From Magnetofaba australis IT-1 (GTDB taxonomy: Bacteria > Pseudomonadota > Magnetococcia > Magnetococcales > Magnetococcaceae), in NCBI RefSeq assembly GCF_002109495.1, contig NZ_LVJN01000021.1, positions 186,001 to 250,000 on the forward strand: DNA of 64,000 nucleotides, written 5' to 3'. Below are positions 16,589-26,601 of this stretch, piece after piece. Numbering within the stretch: position 1 is the first letter of the stretch; every line of letters begins with the position of its first letter. Both the position numbers and the translations under genes were made by a program. The notes under the pieces were generated by a model. The model saw only the letters and a list, made by a program, of their open reading frames with translations. It had not been told where the DNA came from and did not search any database.

Positions 16589-18586
16589 TCAGATCTCTCC
16601 ATCCACTTCGCGGGGGAAGGTTGCGCCCTGCTGCAGCGCGGCGATGAGGTCCGCCAACGACAGCGGTTTGCTGTAGTAGTAGCCCTGAATCAGATCACAC
16701 CCCAAATCCTTGAGCCGGGTGACCTGATCCAGGGTTTCAGCGCCTTCGGCCACCACCTCCAGCTTGAGGTTGGCGGCCAGATTGATGATCGCTTCGATGA
16801 TGGCGGCGTTGCCTGCATCCTGCTCCATATTGCGCACAAAGGCGCGATCGATCTTGAGCACGTCCAGCGACAGATGCGCCAGTTGGCTCAGGGAGGAGTA
16901 GCCGACGCCGAAGTCATCCATGGCGATGCGCACCCGGCGCGCGCGCAGATCATTCAGCAGCGCCACGGCGGCCTTCATATTGTGGATCATCAGCGACTCG
17001 GTCACCTCCAGCTCCAACTGCTCGGCGGGCAGCTGCGCCGCCGCCAACGCCTCGGCCACCCGGGCGCTGATATCATCGTGACGCATCTGGTTGCTGGAGA
17101 GATTGACCGCCACCCGTAGCGGCTCGCCCAGCAGTTGGCTGAGTTGCTGGGCGTCGGCGCAGGCGCGTTGCAGCACCCAGCGCCCCATGGGCACGATCAG
17201 GCCACACTCTTCGGCCAGGGGAATGAACTGGGTGGGGTAGACCATGCCGCGTTTGGGACTGGGCCAGCGCATCAGCGCCTCCATGCCCACGATACGGTGG
17301 TCGGTGGGGCGCACCTTGGGCTGGTAGTAAACCTCCAGCTCGCCGTTCTCCACCGCGCGGCGCAGATCGCTCTCCAGCGCCAGCCGTTCGGCGCCGCGGC
17401 GATCCTGCTCCATGGAGTGGAAGCGATAGGTGTTGCGGCCAGCGGATTTGGCCCGGCTCATGGCCAGATCGGCGCACTGCGCCAGGGTGGGACAGCTATC
17501 GCCATCCTCCGGGAACAGCGACACGCCGATGCTGGCGGTCACCACCAGTTCATGACCATCCACCTCGAACGGACGCGACAGCGCCTCGTTGATGCGCTGG
17601 GCGACAATGGCCGCCCCCTCCGACTGTTTAACGTCGGTGAGCACCAGGGTGAACTCATCGCCGCACATGCGCGCCACGGTGGCCTCGCGACCAGCGCTCT
17701 CATCGCCCAGCTCATCATTGCGCGCCACGGTGTCGGCGCTGCGCACGCACAGCGCCAGCCGTTCGGCCACCTGCTTGAGCAGACGGTCGCCCACTTCGTG
17801 ACCGAGGGTGTCATTGATGCGTTTAAAGCGGTCCAGATCCAGAAACAGCACCGCCAGCTTGTATTTGTGACGACGCGCCAAAGCGATGTCGTGATTCAGG
17901 CGATCCTGGAACAGGGTGCGGTTGGGCAGGCCGGTCAGATCATCGAAATAGACCAGTTTCTGCAGCTGGGATTCGGTGGAGCGCACCTCGGACAGATCGG
18001 TGATCAGGGCGATGTGGTGGGTCACCACGCCCGCAGCGTTGCGCACCGCGTTGATAACCATCAGCTCAGGATAGAGATCGCCATTTTGACGACGGCAGGT
18101 GACCTCGCCGCTCCAGCGCCCGCGCGCGCGCAGCTCCCCCCATACCTGCGCCGAGAAGGTGGGGTCGGGACTGGCGAAATGGAAGGCGTTGGGGCCTTTG
18201 CCCAGCACTTCGGACTTGGCGTAGCCGGTGATGGCGGTGAAAGCGGGATTGACGTCGACGATATGACCGTTGACGTCGGTGATCACCACCCCTTCGCTGG
18301 TGAACTGGAAGGCGTGGCGCACCAGACGCAGCTCCTCCAACTCCGCTTCATGCGCGGCGATGCGCAGCGCCAGTTCGTTACGGGTGGCGTGCAGGGCGTC
18401 ATTCAGGCTGGCCTGACGCCCCAAGGCGGCCAGGGTCAACAGCGCCAGACCAAATACGGTGAGCAGCGGCCAGGGGGTTTGCAACGGATTGGCGGGGACG
18501 GGGCTGATATGCGGCAGGGCGGCCAGCAGGGTCAGCGCCAGAATGCCCGCGACCATAAGAATACGACGCAACATCATGCCGGACAT
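16589..18586 (-). CDS. PAS-GGDEF-EAL cyclic-di-GMP protein
   Basis: About 665 residues. Two hydrophobic segments at the N-terminus (about 5-22 and 39-55) are followed by a PAS domain (TSEGVVITDVNGHIVDVNP). The GGDEF domain starts well (FDDLTGLPNRTLFQDRL) but its signature reads MCGDEF. It carries an extra stretch of about 18 residues that looks like a partial internal copy (DTVARNDELGDESAG before EATVARMCGDEF). The EAL domain has its key motifs (GMEALMRW, NLSSNQ, EVTESLMI, DDFGVGYSS, LKIDRAFV, AEGAET), so phosphodiesterase activity is likely and cyclase activity is doubtful. The start at 18586 has GGAGAG upstream. Confidence 0.88.
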   Translation of the reverse strand: MSGMMLRRILMVAGILALTLLAALPHISPVPANPLQTPWPLLTVFGLALLTLAALGRQASLNDALHATRNELALRIAAHEAELEELRLVRHAFQFTSEGVVITDVNGHIVDVNPAFTAITGYAKSEVLGKGPNAFHFASPDPTFSAQVWGELRARGRWSGEVTCRRQNGDLYPELMVINAVRNAAGVVTHHIALITDLSEVRSTESQLQKLVYFDDLTGLPNRTLFQDRLNHDIALARRHKYKLAVLFLDLDRFKRINDTLGHEVGDRLLKQVAERLALCVRSADTVARNDELGDESAGREATVARMCGDEFTLVLTDVKQSEGAAIVAQRINEALSRPFEVDGHELVVTASIGVSLFPEDGDSCPTLAQCADLAMSRAKSAGRNTYRFHSMEQDRRGAERLALESDLRRAVENGELEVYYQPKVRPTDHRIVGMEALMRWPSPKRGMVYPTQFIPLAEECGLIVPMGRWVLQRACADAQQLSQLLGEPLRVAVNLSSNQMRHDDISARVAEALAAAQLPAEQLELEVTESLMIHNMKAAVALLNDLRARRVRIAMDDFGVGYSSLSQLAHLSLDVLKIDRAFVRNMEQDAGNAAIIEAIINLAANLKLEVVAEGAETLDQVTRLKDLGCDLIQGYYYSKPLSLADLIAALQQGATFPREVDGEI

Positions 18587-18723
18587 AGCGGCTCTCCGGT
18601 CATGGGGGGCTCCTGTAACAGGACGGAATGAGGGGGAATCGGCGGCACATGCGACGATGAACGGCATTTATTGTGTGGATGGGCGCGCCCGAAGGCAACC
18701 CGAAACTCTGAATATAACAATTC

Positions 18724-21700
18724 TTAACGACTCAGTTCAATCACCCGGCAAGCGTCGCCGCCGCGTCGCTGCGCCAGTTCCGCCAGATGGGGGTGGTGGG
18801 TGAACAACAACACTTGGGTCTGTTCGCCCAACGCCAACAGCGCGTCGAGCCCGGCGCTGGCGCGCGCGTCGTCAAAGTGCACGAACAGATCATCGGCGAT
18901 AAACGGTAGAGGGCCGTGGGCGGCAATGCGCGCCTCCACCGTGGCCAGGCGCAGCGCCAGATACATCTGATCCTGGGTTCCGTCGCTCATGCCGCTGATG
19001 GGGCAAGGGGAGTCATCGGGCCGCCGTCCTTGCAACACCACCCCGCCCGCGGCGTCCTCATCGGTCAAAAAGCCGTGGAAGGAGCCGCCGGTCAACTGGG
19101 TGAAGATGGCGTTGGCGCGGTCCAGAATGGGGCTCTTGTGGCGCTCGCGGAAGCGCTCAATGGCGCGACTGAGCAGACGCGCGGCCAACGCCTCGCGCAG
19201 CCACTGCTCGCCGTTGTCGATGAGATCGGCCACCAGGCTCTGACGCTGCTGCTCGGCGGCGGCGGCGGAGCCCAGGGCGGTGAGCTCCTGCAGCGCGCTT
19301 TGGGCGCGCACCCGCGCCTCGCGGGCGTCGGGAACCAACGTATGGAGTTCCGCCAGACGCTGCTCCAGGGCGACCAACTCGACATCCATGGCCTCGGCGT
19401 CGGCGCTGCTGACGGCGCTGCGCGCCTGCTCCAGACTCCACGGCGCCGCCTGCCGCACGATGTGCGACGCCAACTTATCGCGCTCCTGCTCCAGGGCGCG
19501 ACGCTGCTCGCTGCGGGCGATGGCGGTCGCCATGCTCTGCACATCGGCGCCGGGGCAGAGATCCAGCAGCGCATTGACCTCGGCTTGGGCGCGGGTCAGG
19601 GCGATGAGTTCGCCCGCTTCGGCGGCCTCCTGCTCAGCCACGCTCTCTATCAGGCTCTCGCGTTGGGTCTCCAGGCGCAGGGCGTCGGCCAGCGCCTGTT
19701 CAGCGGCCACCGCCCACGCCAGCGGCTCCTCCGGCGCGTCGCGCAGTTGCGCCATGGGTTGCAGACGTTTGGCTTCGGCGGCGAACTGCGCCTCTTCGGC
19801 GTCCAGACTCCGCAGACGCTGATCGCGTTCGGCGATGGCGTCGATCTCGGCGCGCGCCTTGGGCCACTGCGCCAACGCCGCGCCCGCCTGCTGCGGCGTC
19901 AGATCCGGCGCGCCCAATCCTTGCGCCGCCTGGCGCCAGCGCTGCTGGCCCTGGGTCAACGCCGCGCGCGCGGCGTCAGTGGCGTCGCGGCGCTGCCGCG
20001 CCTGCTGCGTCAGGGTCTGCTGCGCCGCCTCGAAACGACTGCGCGCCTCGCGCTGCTGGGCGATGCGCCGCAACACGCTCTCCGCCTGGCGCAGCAGCGC
20101 GCCCAGTTCGGCTTGCGGCTGTGGCGTTTCATGCACTGCGTTGAGTTGTTCGGCGATCTCCTGCGCCGCCTCGGCGCGCCGTCGCCCCAGCGCCGCCAAC
20201 GCCGCCTGCTGGGCGCGCAGTTTGTCGGCGAGCTGCAACGCCGCCTCGCGTTTGCGCAACCAGCCGCGCATCTCGGCGGGGGGCCAGGGTTCGATCCGCG
20301 CCTCGGCCCACAACGCGCGCCAATCCGCCGCCAGCGCATCCACGCTCTGTTGCGCCTGCCGCTGCACGCTCTCGGCCTGGGTCAACGCCGCGCGCGCCTG
20401 GGCGGCGTCGTGGCGCAACCGCTCCTGGGCGTGCAGCCGCTGCGCCTGGGCCAACGCCGCATCGCTCAGTTGATCCGCCGTCTGCGCCGCCAGCCGCGCC
20501 CGCGCCAGGGTTTGCGGCCACTGCGCCGCATCCGGTTGGGTCAGCGCCTCCAGCTCGGCGTCGCGCTGCGCGCGGGCTTCAGCGATCTGCTCGCGGCTGG
20601 GCGGCGACGCCCCCTGGGCGGCCCACTCCGCCTGTCGGGCGTCCACCTCGGCCACGGCTTGGCGCCGCCGTGTCGCCTCCGCCTCGGCGGCGCGCAGATC
20701 CTGCTCCGATTGCGTCCAGGATTGCGCAAAACGGTCCAGCGCGCGCGCGTCGGGCAGCGGCTGCGCCGCCAGGGCGTCAGCGTCGCCGGACCACAGCGGC
20801 AGCGCCGCCAGGGCGGTGTGCAACTCCCCCTGCAACCGCTCGGCGACGACGCTGCTCTCCGACGCCCAGTGATCGGACAAATCGCTCTGTTCGCGCACCC
20901 GCTGCACGCTGTGCGACAAGGCGGCGTCATCACCAGGTTGCGGCGGGGCCTCGGCCTGGGCAGTCTCCAGCGCGCGCCGCGCCTGTTGCGCCTGTTGCGT
21001 CGCCTGCTCGGCCCTGGCCTGCAGCGCGGTCAACTCCGCCAACGCCGCGCGCGCCTCGTTCAGCGCCGCCTCGGTGGGCAACGCCCGCTGGGCGGCGCGC
21101 CAATCGGCCACATCCACGCCCAACTCCGCCATCAGCGCGCGCAGCGCCGTGGCGCGCAAGTCGGTCTCCGCCTGCAGTTGCGGCTGCTCGGCGCGGGCGT
21201 TGAGCAGGGCGTCACGGCGTTTGCCCAGAGCGCGCACCGCTTGGGCCACATCGACGATGGCGGCGCGCTGCGGCAGGGCGTCGCGTTTGGTCCGCGCCGC
21301 CTGCAATCGGGCGCGCTGCTGATCCAATAGCGCCTGCCGCTGTTGACGCGCCGCCAGCGCCGCCTCCCAGCGCGCGCGCAAATCGGCGGCCAGCAGCGGG
21401 GCGTCCTGCATTGGCGCCAGTTGTTCCATGATGTGATCCCACTGCGCCAGCAGGGGGATCAGCGTTTTCAGGCGGGTCAATTCGCGCTCGCGCACGGCCA
21501 GCCGACTCTGCTCGGCCTGCAGCGCCTGCTCCTGCTGCTGCGCCTGTATCACCGCCTCTTCGGCCTCGCGCCAGCGGCGACCGTTGAGGCTGCGCTGCTT
21601 GACCAGCGCGGCCTGCTCCCGGTGCGCGCCCAGCAACGTCTTGATGGCGGAGTTGCGGCGCGGAAATTCGGGATTGAACAGCTCTTCGGCATCGGCGCGC

Positions 21701-22197
21701 AACTGCTGCTCCAACGCCCGCGCCGCATGCAGATGGCCCCCCGCGCTGAGCAGGATGTGACCCAATTCGCCGCCCGACGTCAGCATCGCCTGGCCGCCGG
21801 CGCGCAGAATGGCGTGGTCGAGCCCGAACAGCCGCGCATACTCCTCCAGCCCCATGCGGCGCAGAGCGTCGGGGAACACGGCGTCGTCGGCCAGTTGCTG
21901 TTTGGCGCTGTTCTCCAGGGTTTTGCCGCGCCCCTTGCGGCGCTGAACCGCCACCGTTTGCCCGTCGATGAGCAGTTGTGCGCCCACCAGGAGCTTGCCC
22001 GGATGCAGAAAATCGTCGTCGCTGCGGTGGCCGAACCCAAACAGCAGATCCAGAATCGCCCGCCGGGTGGTGCTCTTGCCCGCTTCGTTGTGGCCGCAGA
22101 TCACCGTCAATTGCGGCGCTGGGCCGTCGCCATCCAGCGCCAGAGAGAAGTTGGTGAAATGACCGTGACGGATCAGATCCAGGCGTTGAATCCTCAT
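18724..22197 (-). CDS. YhaN-like SMC/Rad50-type ATPase
   Basis: 1157 residues. The N-terminal P-loop is ICGHNEAGKSTTRRAIL. A very long Ala-, Gln- and Arg-rich coiled-coil region of about 800 residues follows. The C-terminal half-domain has the signature stretch (SGMSDGTQDQMYLALRL), Walker B (PFIADDLF) and a switch His (FTHHPHL). This is the Rad50/SbcC architecture in its shorter YhaN form. It overlaps the YhaO-like nuclease gene by 4 bp, so the two should form a DNA-end-processing complex like SbcCD or Mre11-Rad50. The coiled coil is extremely rich in Ala-Gln codons, so repeats of short peptides are common. Confidence 0.85.
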   Translation of the reverse strand: MRIQRLDLIRHGHFTNFSLALDGDGPAPQLTVICGHNEAGKSTTRRAILDLLFGFGHRSDDDFLHPGKLLVGAQLLIDGQTVAVQRRKGRGKTLENSAKQQLADDAVFPDALRRMGLEEYARLFGLDHAILRAGGQAMLTSGGELGHILLSAGGHLHAARALEQQLRADAEELFNPEFPRRNSAIKTLLGAHREQAALVKQRSLNGRRWREAEEAVIQAQQQEQALQAEQSRLAVRERELTRLKTLIPLLAQWDHIMEQLAPMQDAPLLAADLRARWEAALAARQQRQALLDQQRARLQAARTKRDALPQRAAIVDVAQAVRALGKRRDALLNARAEQPQLQAETDLRATALRALMAELGVDVADWRAAQRALPTEAALNEARAALAELTALQARAEQATQQAQQARRALETAQAEAPPQPGDDAALSHSVQRVREQSDLSDHWASESSVVAERLQGELHTALAALPLWSGDADALAAQPLPDARALDRFAQSWTQSEQDLRAAEAEATRRRQAVAEVDARQAEWAAQGASPPSREQIAEARAQRDAELEALTQPDAAQWPQTLARARLAAQTADQLSDAALAQAQRLHAQERLRHDAAQARAALTQAESVQRQAQQSVDALAADWRALWAEARIEPWPPAEMRGWLRKREAALQLADKLRAQQAALAALGRRRAEAAQEIAEQLNAVHETPQPQAELGALLRQAESVLRRIAQQREARSRFEAAQQTLTQQARQRRDATDAARAALTQGQQRWRQAAQGLGAPDLTPQQAGAALAQWPKARAEIDAIAERDQRLRSLDAEEAQFAAEAKRLQPMAQLRDAPEEPLAWAVAAEQALADALRLETQRESLIESVAEQEAAEAGELIALTRAQAEVNALLDLCPGADVQSMATAIARSEQRRALEQERDKLASHIVRQAAPWSLEQARSAVSSADAEAMDVELVALEQRLAELHTLVPDAREARVRAQSALQELTALGSAAAAEQQRQSLVADLIDNGEQWLREALAARLLSRAIERFRERHKSPILDRANAIFTQLTGGSFHGFLTDEDAAGGVVLQGRRPDDSPCPISGMSDGTQDQMYLALRLATVEARIAAHGPLPFIADDLFVHFDDARASAGLDALLALGEQTQVLLFTHHPHLAELAQRRGGDACRVIELSR

Positions 22198-23444
22198 GCC
22201 TCCGGCTCCGTGCGCAGCGCCTCATCCAACCGCGTCAGCGCCCCCTCCAGCAGCGTCTCCAGCGGCTCGCGCGCCAATGCGTTACGCGCATCATCAGGCA
22301 GATTGGCCGTGAGCAGGGCGTCACGCAGCGCCGCCAACTCCTGCTGGACTTCGGGCTCATCCAACAGCGCGCGCGCCTCGTCCAGCAAGCTGTCGGCGTT
22401 GTCCACCGCATCGCGGCGCGGCTCCGGCGGCGGCGCGTGGGTCTTAATCTTCTCGATCCAGAATTGATCGCTCAGTCGTTCGGCCTCCTGTTGGGCCTCG
22501 AACAACAGCTTTTCCACATCGCCGCGCAGCGCCGCCGTCACATTGAAGAGGCTGACGCGCGCCAGCAACGGACGCCCCTGGGCCTCCGCCAGGGCGGCGC
22601 CCAAGGCATGGGCGATCAGCTCCTGGGCGGTATCGAAGCTGGTCGCGCCCTTCAAGTCCGCCTGCGCATGGGCCCAGCGCAGCACGTCGCAGGGGATCCG
22701 CTCCACATCCTCCACCACACCGCCGCTCACCGTGGCCAGGGCGAACCCCTTGACGCCGGTTTCGCGGATGTTGCGCCCCTGCAGATTGCCCGGGAATACG
22801 ATCCACGGCGCGCCCGGCTGATGCTGGACCTCCCACTGATGCACATGGCCCAGCGCCCAGTAGTCATAGCCCTTGGCGATAAGATCCGCTTCGTCACACG
22901 GCGCATAGTTGGCGTGCTCGCCGCGTCCGCTCAACGCCGTGTGCAGCAGACCGATATTCAGGCGTCCTGCGCTGGGCGGCGGGTAACCGGGCAGCAGACT
23001 CTCCCGGGTCTCCACCCGCGCATAGCCGCGCCCGTGAATGGCGACGTCCCACTCATCGAGCAGCAGCGTTTCGGCTTTGGATTCCGACAGAAAGGTCACG
23101 TTGGGCGGCAAACTCAGGGTCTTGTTCTCTTTATTGGCGGCGTCATGGTTGCCGCGCACCGCGATCAGGGGAATCCCCGCCGCCTCCAGCCGCTCCAGAC
23201 TGCGCACAAAGTAGAGGCTGGTTTGATAATCCTTGATGGCGTCGTCGAACAGGTCCCCCGCCGCCAGCACAAACGCCACCCGTCGCTCAATGGCTTGGTC
23301 GATGAGTCGATCCCAGGCGCGGCGGGTGATCTGCGGCAACCCCTCCGGCGGCTGGGCGGCGTGCTCAAAGCGCGCGCTCAAAGCGGTCAGCGGGCTGTCC
23401 AGATGCACATCGGCGCAGTGGATGAATTGGAAGCGATCACTCAT
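22194..23444 (-). CDS. YhaO/SbcD-like metallophosphoesterase (DNA exonuclease)
   Basis: 416 residues. Calcineurin-like phosphoesterase motifs are in order: DVHLDSPL, GDLFDD, GNHD (VRGNHDAAN), LLHTAL and GHVHQWE. These hold the two metal ions of Mre11-type nucleases. A C-terminal helical extension (about 300-416) probably contacts the ATPase encoded by the overlapping downstream gene. The start at 23444 keeps the conserved DRFQFIHCADVHLDSP beginning. The gene is divergent from a hybrid kinase gene with a 166-bp spacer. Confidence 0.87.
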   Translation of the reverse strand: MSDRFQFIHCADVHLDSPLTALSARFEHAAQPPEGLPQITRRAWDRLIDQAIERRVAFVLAAGDLFDDAIKDYQTSLYFVRSLERLEAAGIPLIAVRGNHDAANKENKTLSLPPNVTFLSESKAETLLLDEWDVAIHGRGYARVETRESLLPGYPPPSAGRLNIGLLHTALSGRGEHANYAPCDEADLIAKGYDYWALGHVHQWEVQHQPGAPWIVFPGNLQGRNIRETGVKGFALATVSGGVVEDVERIPCDVLRWAHAQADLKGATSFDTAQELIAHALGAALAEAQGRPLLARVSLFNVTAALRGDVEKLLFEAQQEAERLSDQFWIEKIKTHAPPPEPRRDAVDNADSLLDEARALLDEPEVQQELAALRDALLTANLPDDARNALAREPLETLLEGALTRLDEALRTEPEA

Positions 23445-23610
23445 GCCGCGCAGCATACCGCCGACGCCGTCACGCGGCAACGCGCGCTCGGAATTGTTGC
23501 GCTGGGACGCAATTGTTTTGCGCGCAACGCCCCGGTTGGCCATAATGACTGCGCGCGCAACCGCGTTGGGCGGTTGCTCCTTCCCTCCAGACCGCGTGAT
23601 CTGTTTCGCC

Positions 23611-26601
23611 ATGGCTGACACCGCCTCCATGGACCGATTGGCCCGTCGCTATCGACAGTGGCTGCTCCTCAGCGGTCTGGCGCTGACCACCATCTTCGCC
23701 CTGCTGATCTGGTGGCGCTACGAGATCGAAGAGCAGAGCATCGCCAGCAGTCTGCGCGAATCCACCGCCAACAAAGCCTCGCAACTGCGCGAGCAGATCG
23801 ACCGCGCCTACTTTCAGGTTTTGACTCTACGCGAGTGGAGCCAGTGGGCCTTCGTCTCCCACGAAGAGACCCACGAAGATAGCATGTTCAATAACTTGCG
23901 CATCGTTGCAGACGGCGACTCCGGCGCACAACGGTTTGAGTTGGCGACGCAGCGCATCGGCAATGGCCCCAGACTGGTGGGCAACATCATTGGCTTGGGC
24001 GATCCAGAGCGCCTGCCTGCATCAGTGCGTCGCCAATTGGAGCACCTGCCCGATCTGATCAGTCAACACGGCGCCATCCTGCGCCGCTCGCCGGAGATCA
24101 CCTGGATCTACTACCTGTCTCAGGATGATCTGCTGGCTATCTCGCCCTATAAGGATGTCAATAAACTACTCAGCGACGGCGATGTGGGCAGCGCCAGCGC
24201 ACTGTTCCACACCGTGCGCCAAGCCCCCTTCGTCACTCTCGCCGCGCCGGACCGCAACCCCGAACGACTGCCCTACTGGTCCGACGCCTATGTGGGCCAC
24301 GTGGGCGAAGGATTGATCACCACCATCGGCGCGCCGGTCTATCGCGGCGACCGCTATCTGGGACTGACCGCCATGGATCTGTCCCTGCGTTTTCTCACCC
24401 GCCTGCTCGATGAGTTCCCCAAAACCGAAGGCTCGCTGGTGGTGGCCAATCTGGGCTTGAGCCTGCACGACCCCAAATTCGCCCGCGTGAGCGAATCCCA
24501 TGCCCAGCAGGCGTTGGCCTCCAACCGTCACGCGCTCTATTCCGATAAACAGACGCGCGACCTGCGCGAGGTGTTGCCCGACTCAATCCCCCCTATCCGC
24601 GTGCTACAGGCGCTCAACAGCGATGCGCCGCTGCTGGTCAAAGATCACATGCTGTTCGTCGAGCGCTTGAGTCCGGCGCCCTGGGTGTTGATTCTCGCCT
24701 ATCCGCGCGCCGCCATTCGCGCCCACGCCCTACCGGCCATGTTGCCCTATCTGGTGGTTCTGGGCGGCGTGATGGGGCTGCTGCTGCTCATCGGCGCCTT
24801 GATTCAGCGCAATATGATCAACCCGGCGCTGCAGTTGGTGGCCCACATCAACGCCCGCTCCGGCTCGGCGGCGCTCTCGGGCATGGACGACGGAACCTTG
24901 GCGCGCTCCAACCCGCCGCGCCCTTGGCGACCCTGGTTTGAGCTCATCGATCAGGCGTTTGACGAAAATCGCCGTCTGCTGCAATCCATGGCCAAATACG
25001 CCAACAAGCTCGATGACCAGGTAGTCGAGCAGCAGCGTCAGCTCTCCACTCTCATGGATAACGCCCCCGGCGTGGTCTACCGCCGCCTCAACACCCCCGA
25101 CCACGCCATGCAGCTGCTCTCCCACGGGGTGGAGGAGTTGACCGGCTATCCGGCGTTGGACCTGGTGCAGAACCATGCGGTGGCGTTTGTGGATCTGGTG
25201 CACCCGGAGGATCGCGACTGGGCGCTGCGGCGCATGCAGGCGGCGGCGCTGGCGGGACGTCCTTACGCCCTGGAGTATCGCCTCATCCATCGCAGCGGCG
25301 AAACGCGCTGGATCTGGGATCGCGGCGTGGGCGCGCCCAACGGCGCGGGCGGCGTGGCCGCTTACGAAGGCTTCCTGGTGGATATCACCCAGCGCAAGCG
25401 CGATGAGCAGGTTCTGCAAGCGGCCAAAGAGCGCGCCGAGGCCGCATCCCAGGCCAAAAGCGCCTTTTTGGCCACCATGAGCCATGAGATCCGCACCCCG
25501 CTCAATGGCGTCATCGGCATGCTGGAGAGTCTGCAGGATATGGAGATGACGCCGCTGCTGCGCGAGCGCATCGACATCATGGCGCGCTCCTCCGAGCGTT
25601 TGTTGGCGCTATTGAGCAATATTTTGGATTTCTCGCGCATCGAAGCCGACGAGCTGCATCTGGTCCATGAACCCTTTGCCCCCCGCGACGCCTTGAGCGG
25701 TCTGGAGGCGATGTTCCACCATCTGGCCGACGCCAAGGGGGTGCAACTGACCCTCTCCTGTGATCAGCGCACGCCCTCCCGGGTGATGGGCGATGGCGCG
25801 CGCTTTGGTCAGGTGTTGATGAATCTGGTGGGCAATGCGCTCAAATTCACCAGTGAGGGCGAAGTGAGCGTGCGCATCGACTATGAGGCCGAAACGTTGC
25901 TGGCGTCGGTCAGCGACAGCGGCATCGGCTTTGACCCGGCCACCCTCGACACCCTGTTCGACCCCTTCACCCAGGCCGACAACTCCATCGCCCGCACCCA
26001 TGGCGGCAGTGGGCTGGGGCTGGCCATCGTGCAGCGGCTGGTCACCGCCATGGGCGGCGAAGTGGAGGCGCAGAGCGCGCCCGGACGCGGCAGCCGCTTC
26101 CACTGCCGCATCCCGGCGCTGCCCGCCGCCGAGGAGACCAGCCCCCAGGACAACGCGCTGCACGCCGCGCCCCACGCCCAGGCCGAACGTGAGATCCACG
26201 TGCTGCTGGTGGAGGATGATCCGGTCAATCAGCAGGTGGCCGCCACCCTGTTGCAGCAGATGAGCTGCCGCGTCACCTTCGCCAACGACGGCGCCGAGGG
26301 GATCGACCGCTTCAAATCCGGCATCTTCGATCTGGTGTTCATGGATCTGCGCATGCCCGGCGTGGATGGGTTGGAGGCCACGCGGCGCATCCGCGCCATC
26401 GAGCAGGAGCGCGGCGGCTACACCCCCATCATCGGGCTGACCGCCGATGTGGTGAAGCAGAGCATCGAGACCTGTTTCGACGCTGGCATGAACGATGTGA
26501 TGGCCAAGCCGGTGCGCTTGGAGCGGCTCAAGCAGATTCTGGCGCAGATCGCCCCGGGCGCAGCGACGTCTCATCAGGAGGCGGTGGACGCTGATGGGTG
26601 A
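23611..26601 (+). CDS. Hybrid sensor histidine kinase (dCache-PAS-HisKA-HATPase-receiver)
   Basis: 996 residues. Membrane helices near 14-32 and 375-397 enclose a large periplasmic sensor (about 45-370) of the double-Cache type. A PAS domain follows (DNAPGVVYRRLN, then VHPEDRDWALRRM). The phosphoacceptor is His625 in [15 protein letters not shown]. The ATPase has NLVGNALKFT, DSGIGFDP and [11 protein letters not shown] receiver domain (VLLVEDDPVNQQVA, then Asp912 in FMDLRMPG, then KPVR) ends the protein. There is no Hpt domain, so a separate phosphotransfer protein would be needed. The next gene overlaps by 8 bp. Confidence 0.92.
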   Translation: MADTASMDRLARRYRQWLLLSGLALTTIFALLIWWRYEIEEQSIASSLRESTANKASQLREQIDRAYFQVLTLREWSQWAFVSHEETHEDSMFNNLRIVADGDSGAQRFELATQRIGNGPRLVGNIIGLGDPERLPASVRRQLEHLPDLISQHGAILRRSPEITWIYYLSQDDLLAISPYKDVNKLLSDGDVGSASALFHTVRQAPFVTLAAPDRNPERLPYWSDAYVGHVGEGLITTIGAPVYRGDRYLGLTAMDLSLRFLTRLLDEFPKTEGSLVVANLGLSLHDPKFARVSESHAQQALASNRHALYSDKQTRDLREVLPDSIPPIRVLQALNSDAPLLVKDHMLFVERLSPAPWVLILAYPRAAIRAHALPAMLPYLVVLGGVMGLLLLIGALIQRNMINPALQLVAHINARSGSAALSGMDDGTLARSNPPRPWRPWFELIDQAFDENRRLLQSMAKYANKLDDQVVEQQRQLSTLMDNAPGVVYRRLNTPDHAMQLLSHGVEELTGYPALDLVQNHAVAFVDLVHPEDRDWALRRMQAAALAGRPYALEYRLIHRSGETRWIWDRGVGAPNGAGGVAAYEGFLVDITQRKRDEQVLQAAKERAEAASQAKSAFLATMSHEIRTPLNGVIGMLESLQDMEMTPLLRERIDIMARSSERLLALLSNILDFSRIEADELHLVHEPFAPRDALSGLEAMFHHLADAKGVQLTLSCDQRTPSRVMGDGARFGQVLMNLVGNALKFTSEGEVSVRIDYEAETLLASVSDSGIGFDPATLDTLFDPFTQADNSIARTHGGSGLGLAIVQRLVTAMGGEVEAQSAPGRGSRFHCRIPALPAAEETSPQDNALHAAPHAQAEREIHVLLVEDDPVNQQVAATLLQQMSCRVTFANDGAEGIDRFKSGIFDLVFMDLRMPGVDGLEATRRIRAIEQERGGYTPIIGLTADVVKQSIETCFDAGMNDVMAKPVRLERLKQILAQIAPGAATSHQEAVDADG

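Noticed and set aside
15091-16647. A 518-codon open frame on the plus strand
   Set aside because: It runs through a hairpin repeat copy and then antisense to the metal transporter; the low-complexity Val-Pro runs are just the opposite strand of the His-Gly codons.
18916-21330. An 804-codon open frame on the plus strand
   Set aside because: It is the complement of the Ala/Gln/Arg-rich coiled coil of the YhaN-like gene. High GC removes stop codons there, the sequence is Arg-, Gly- and Leu-rich without any family motif, and there is no ribosome-binding site.
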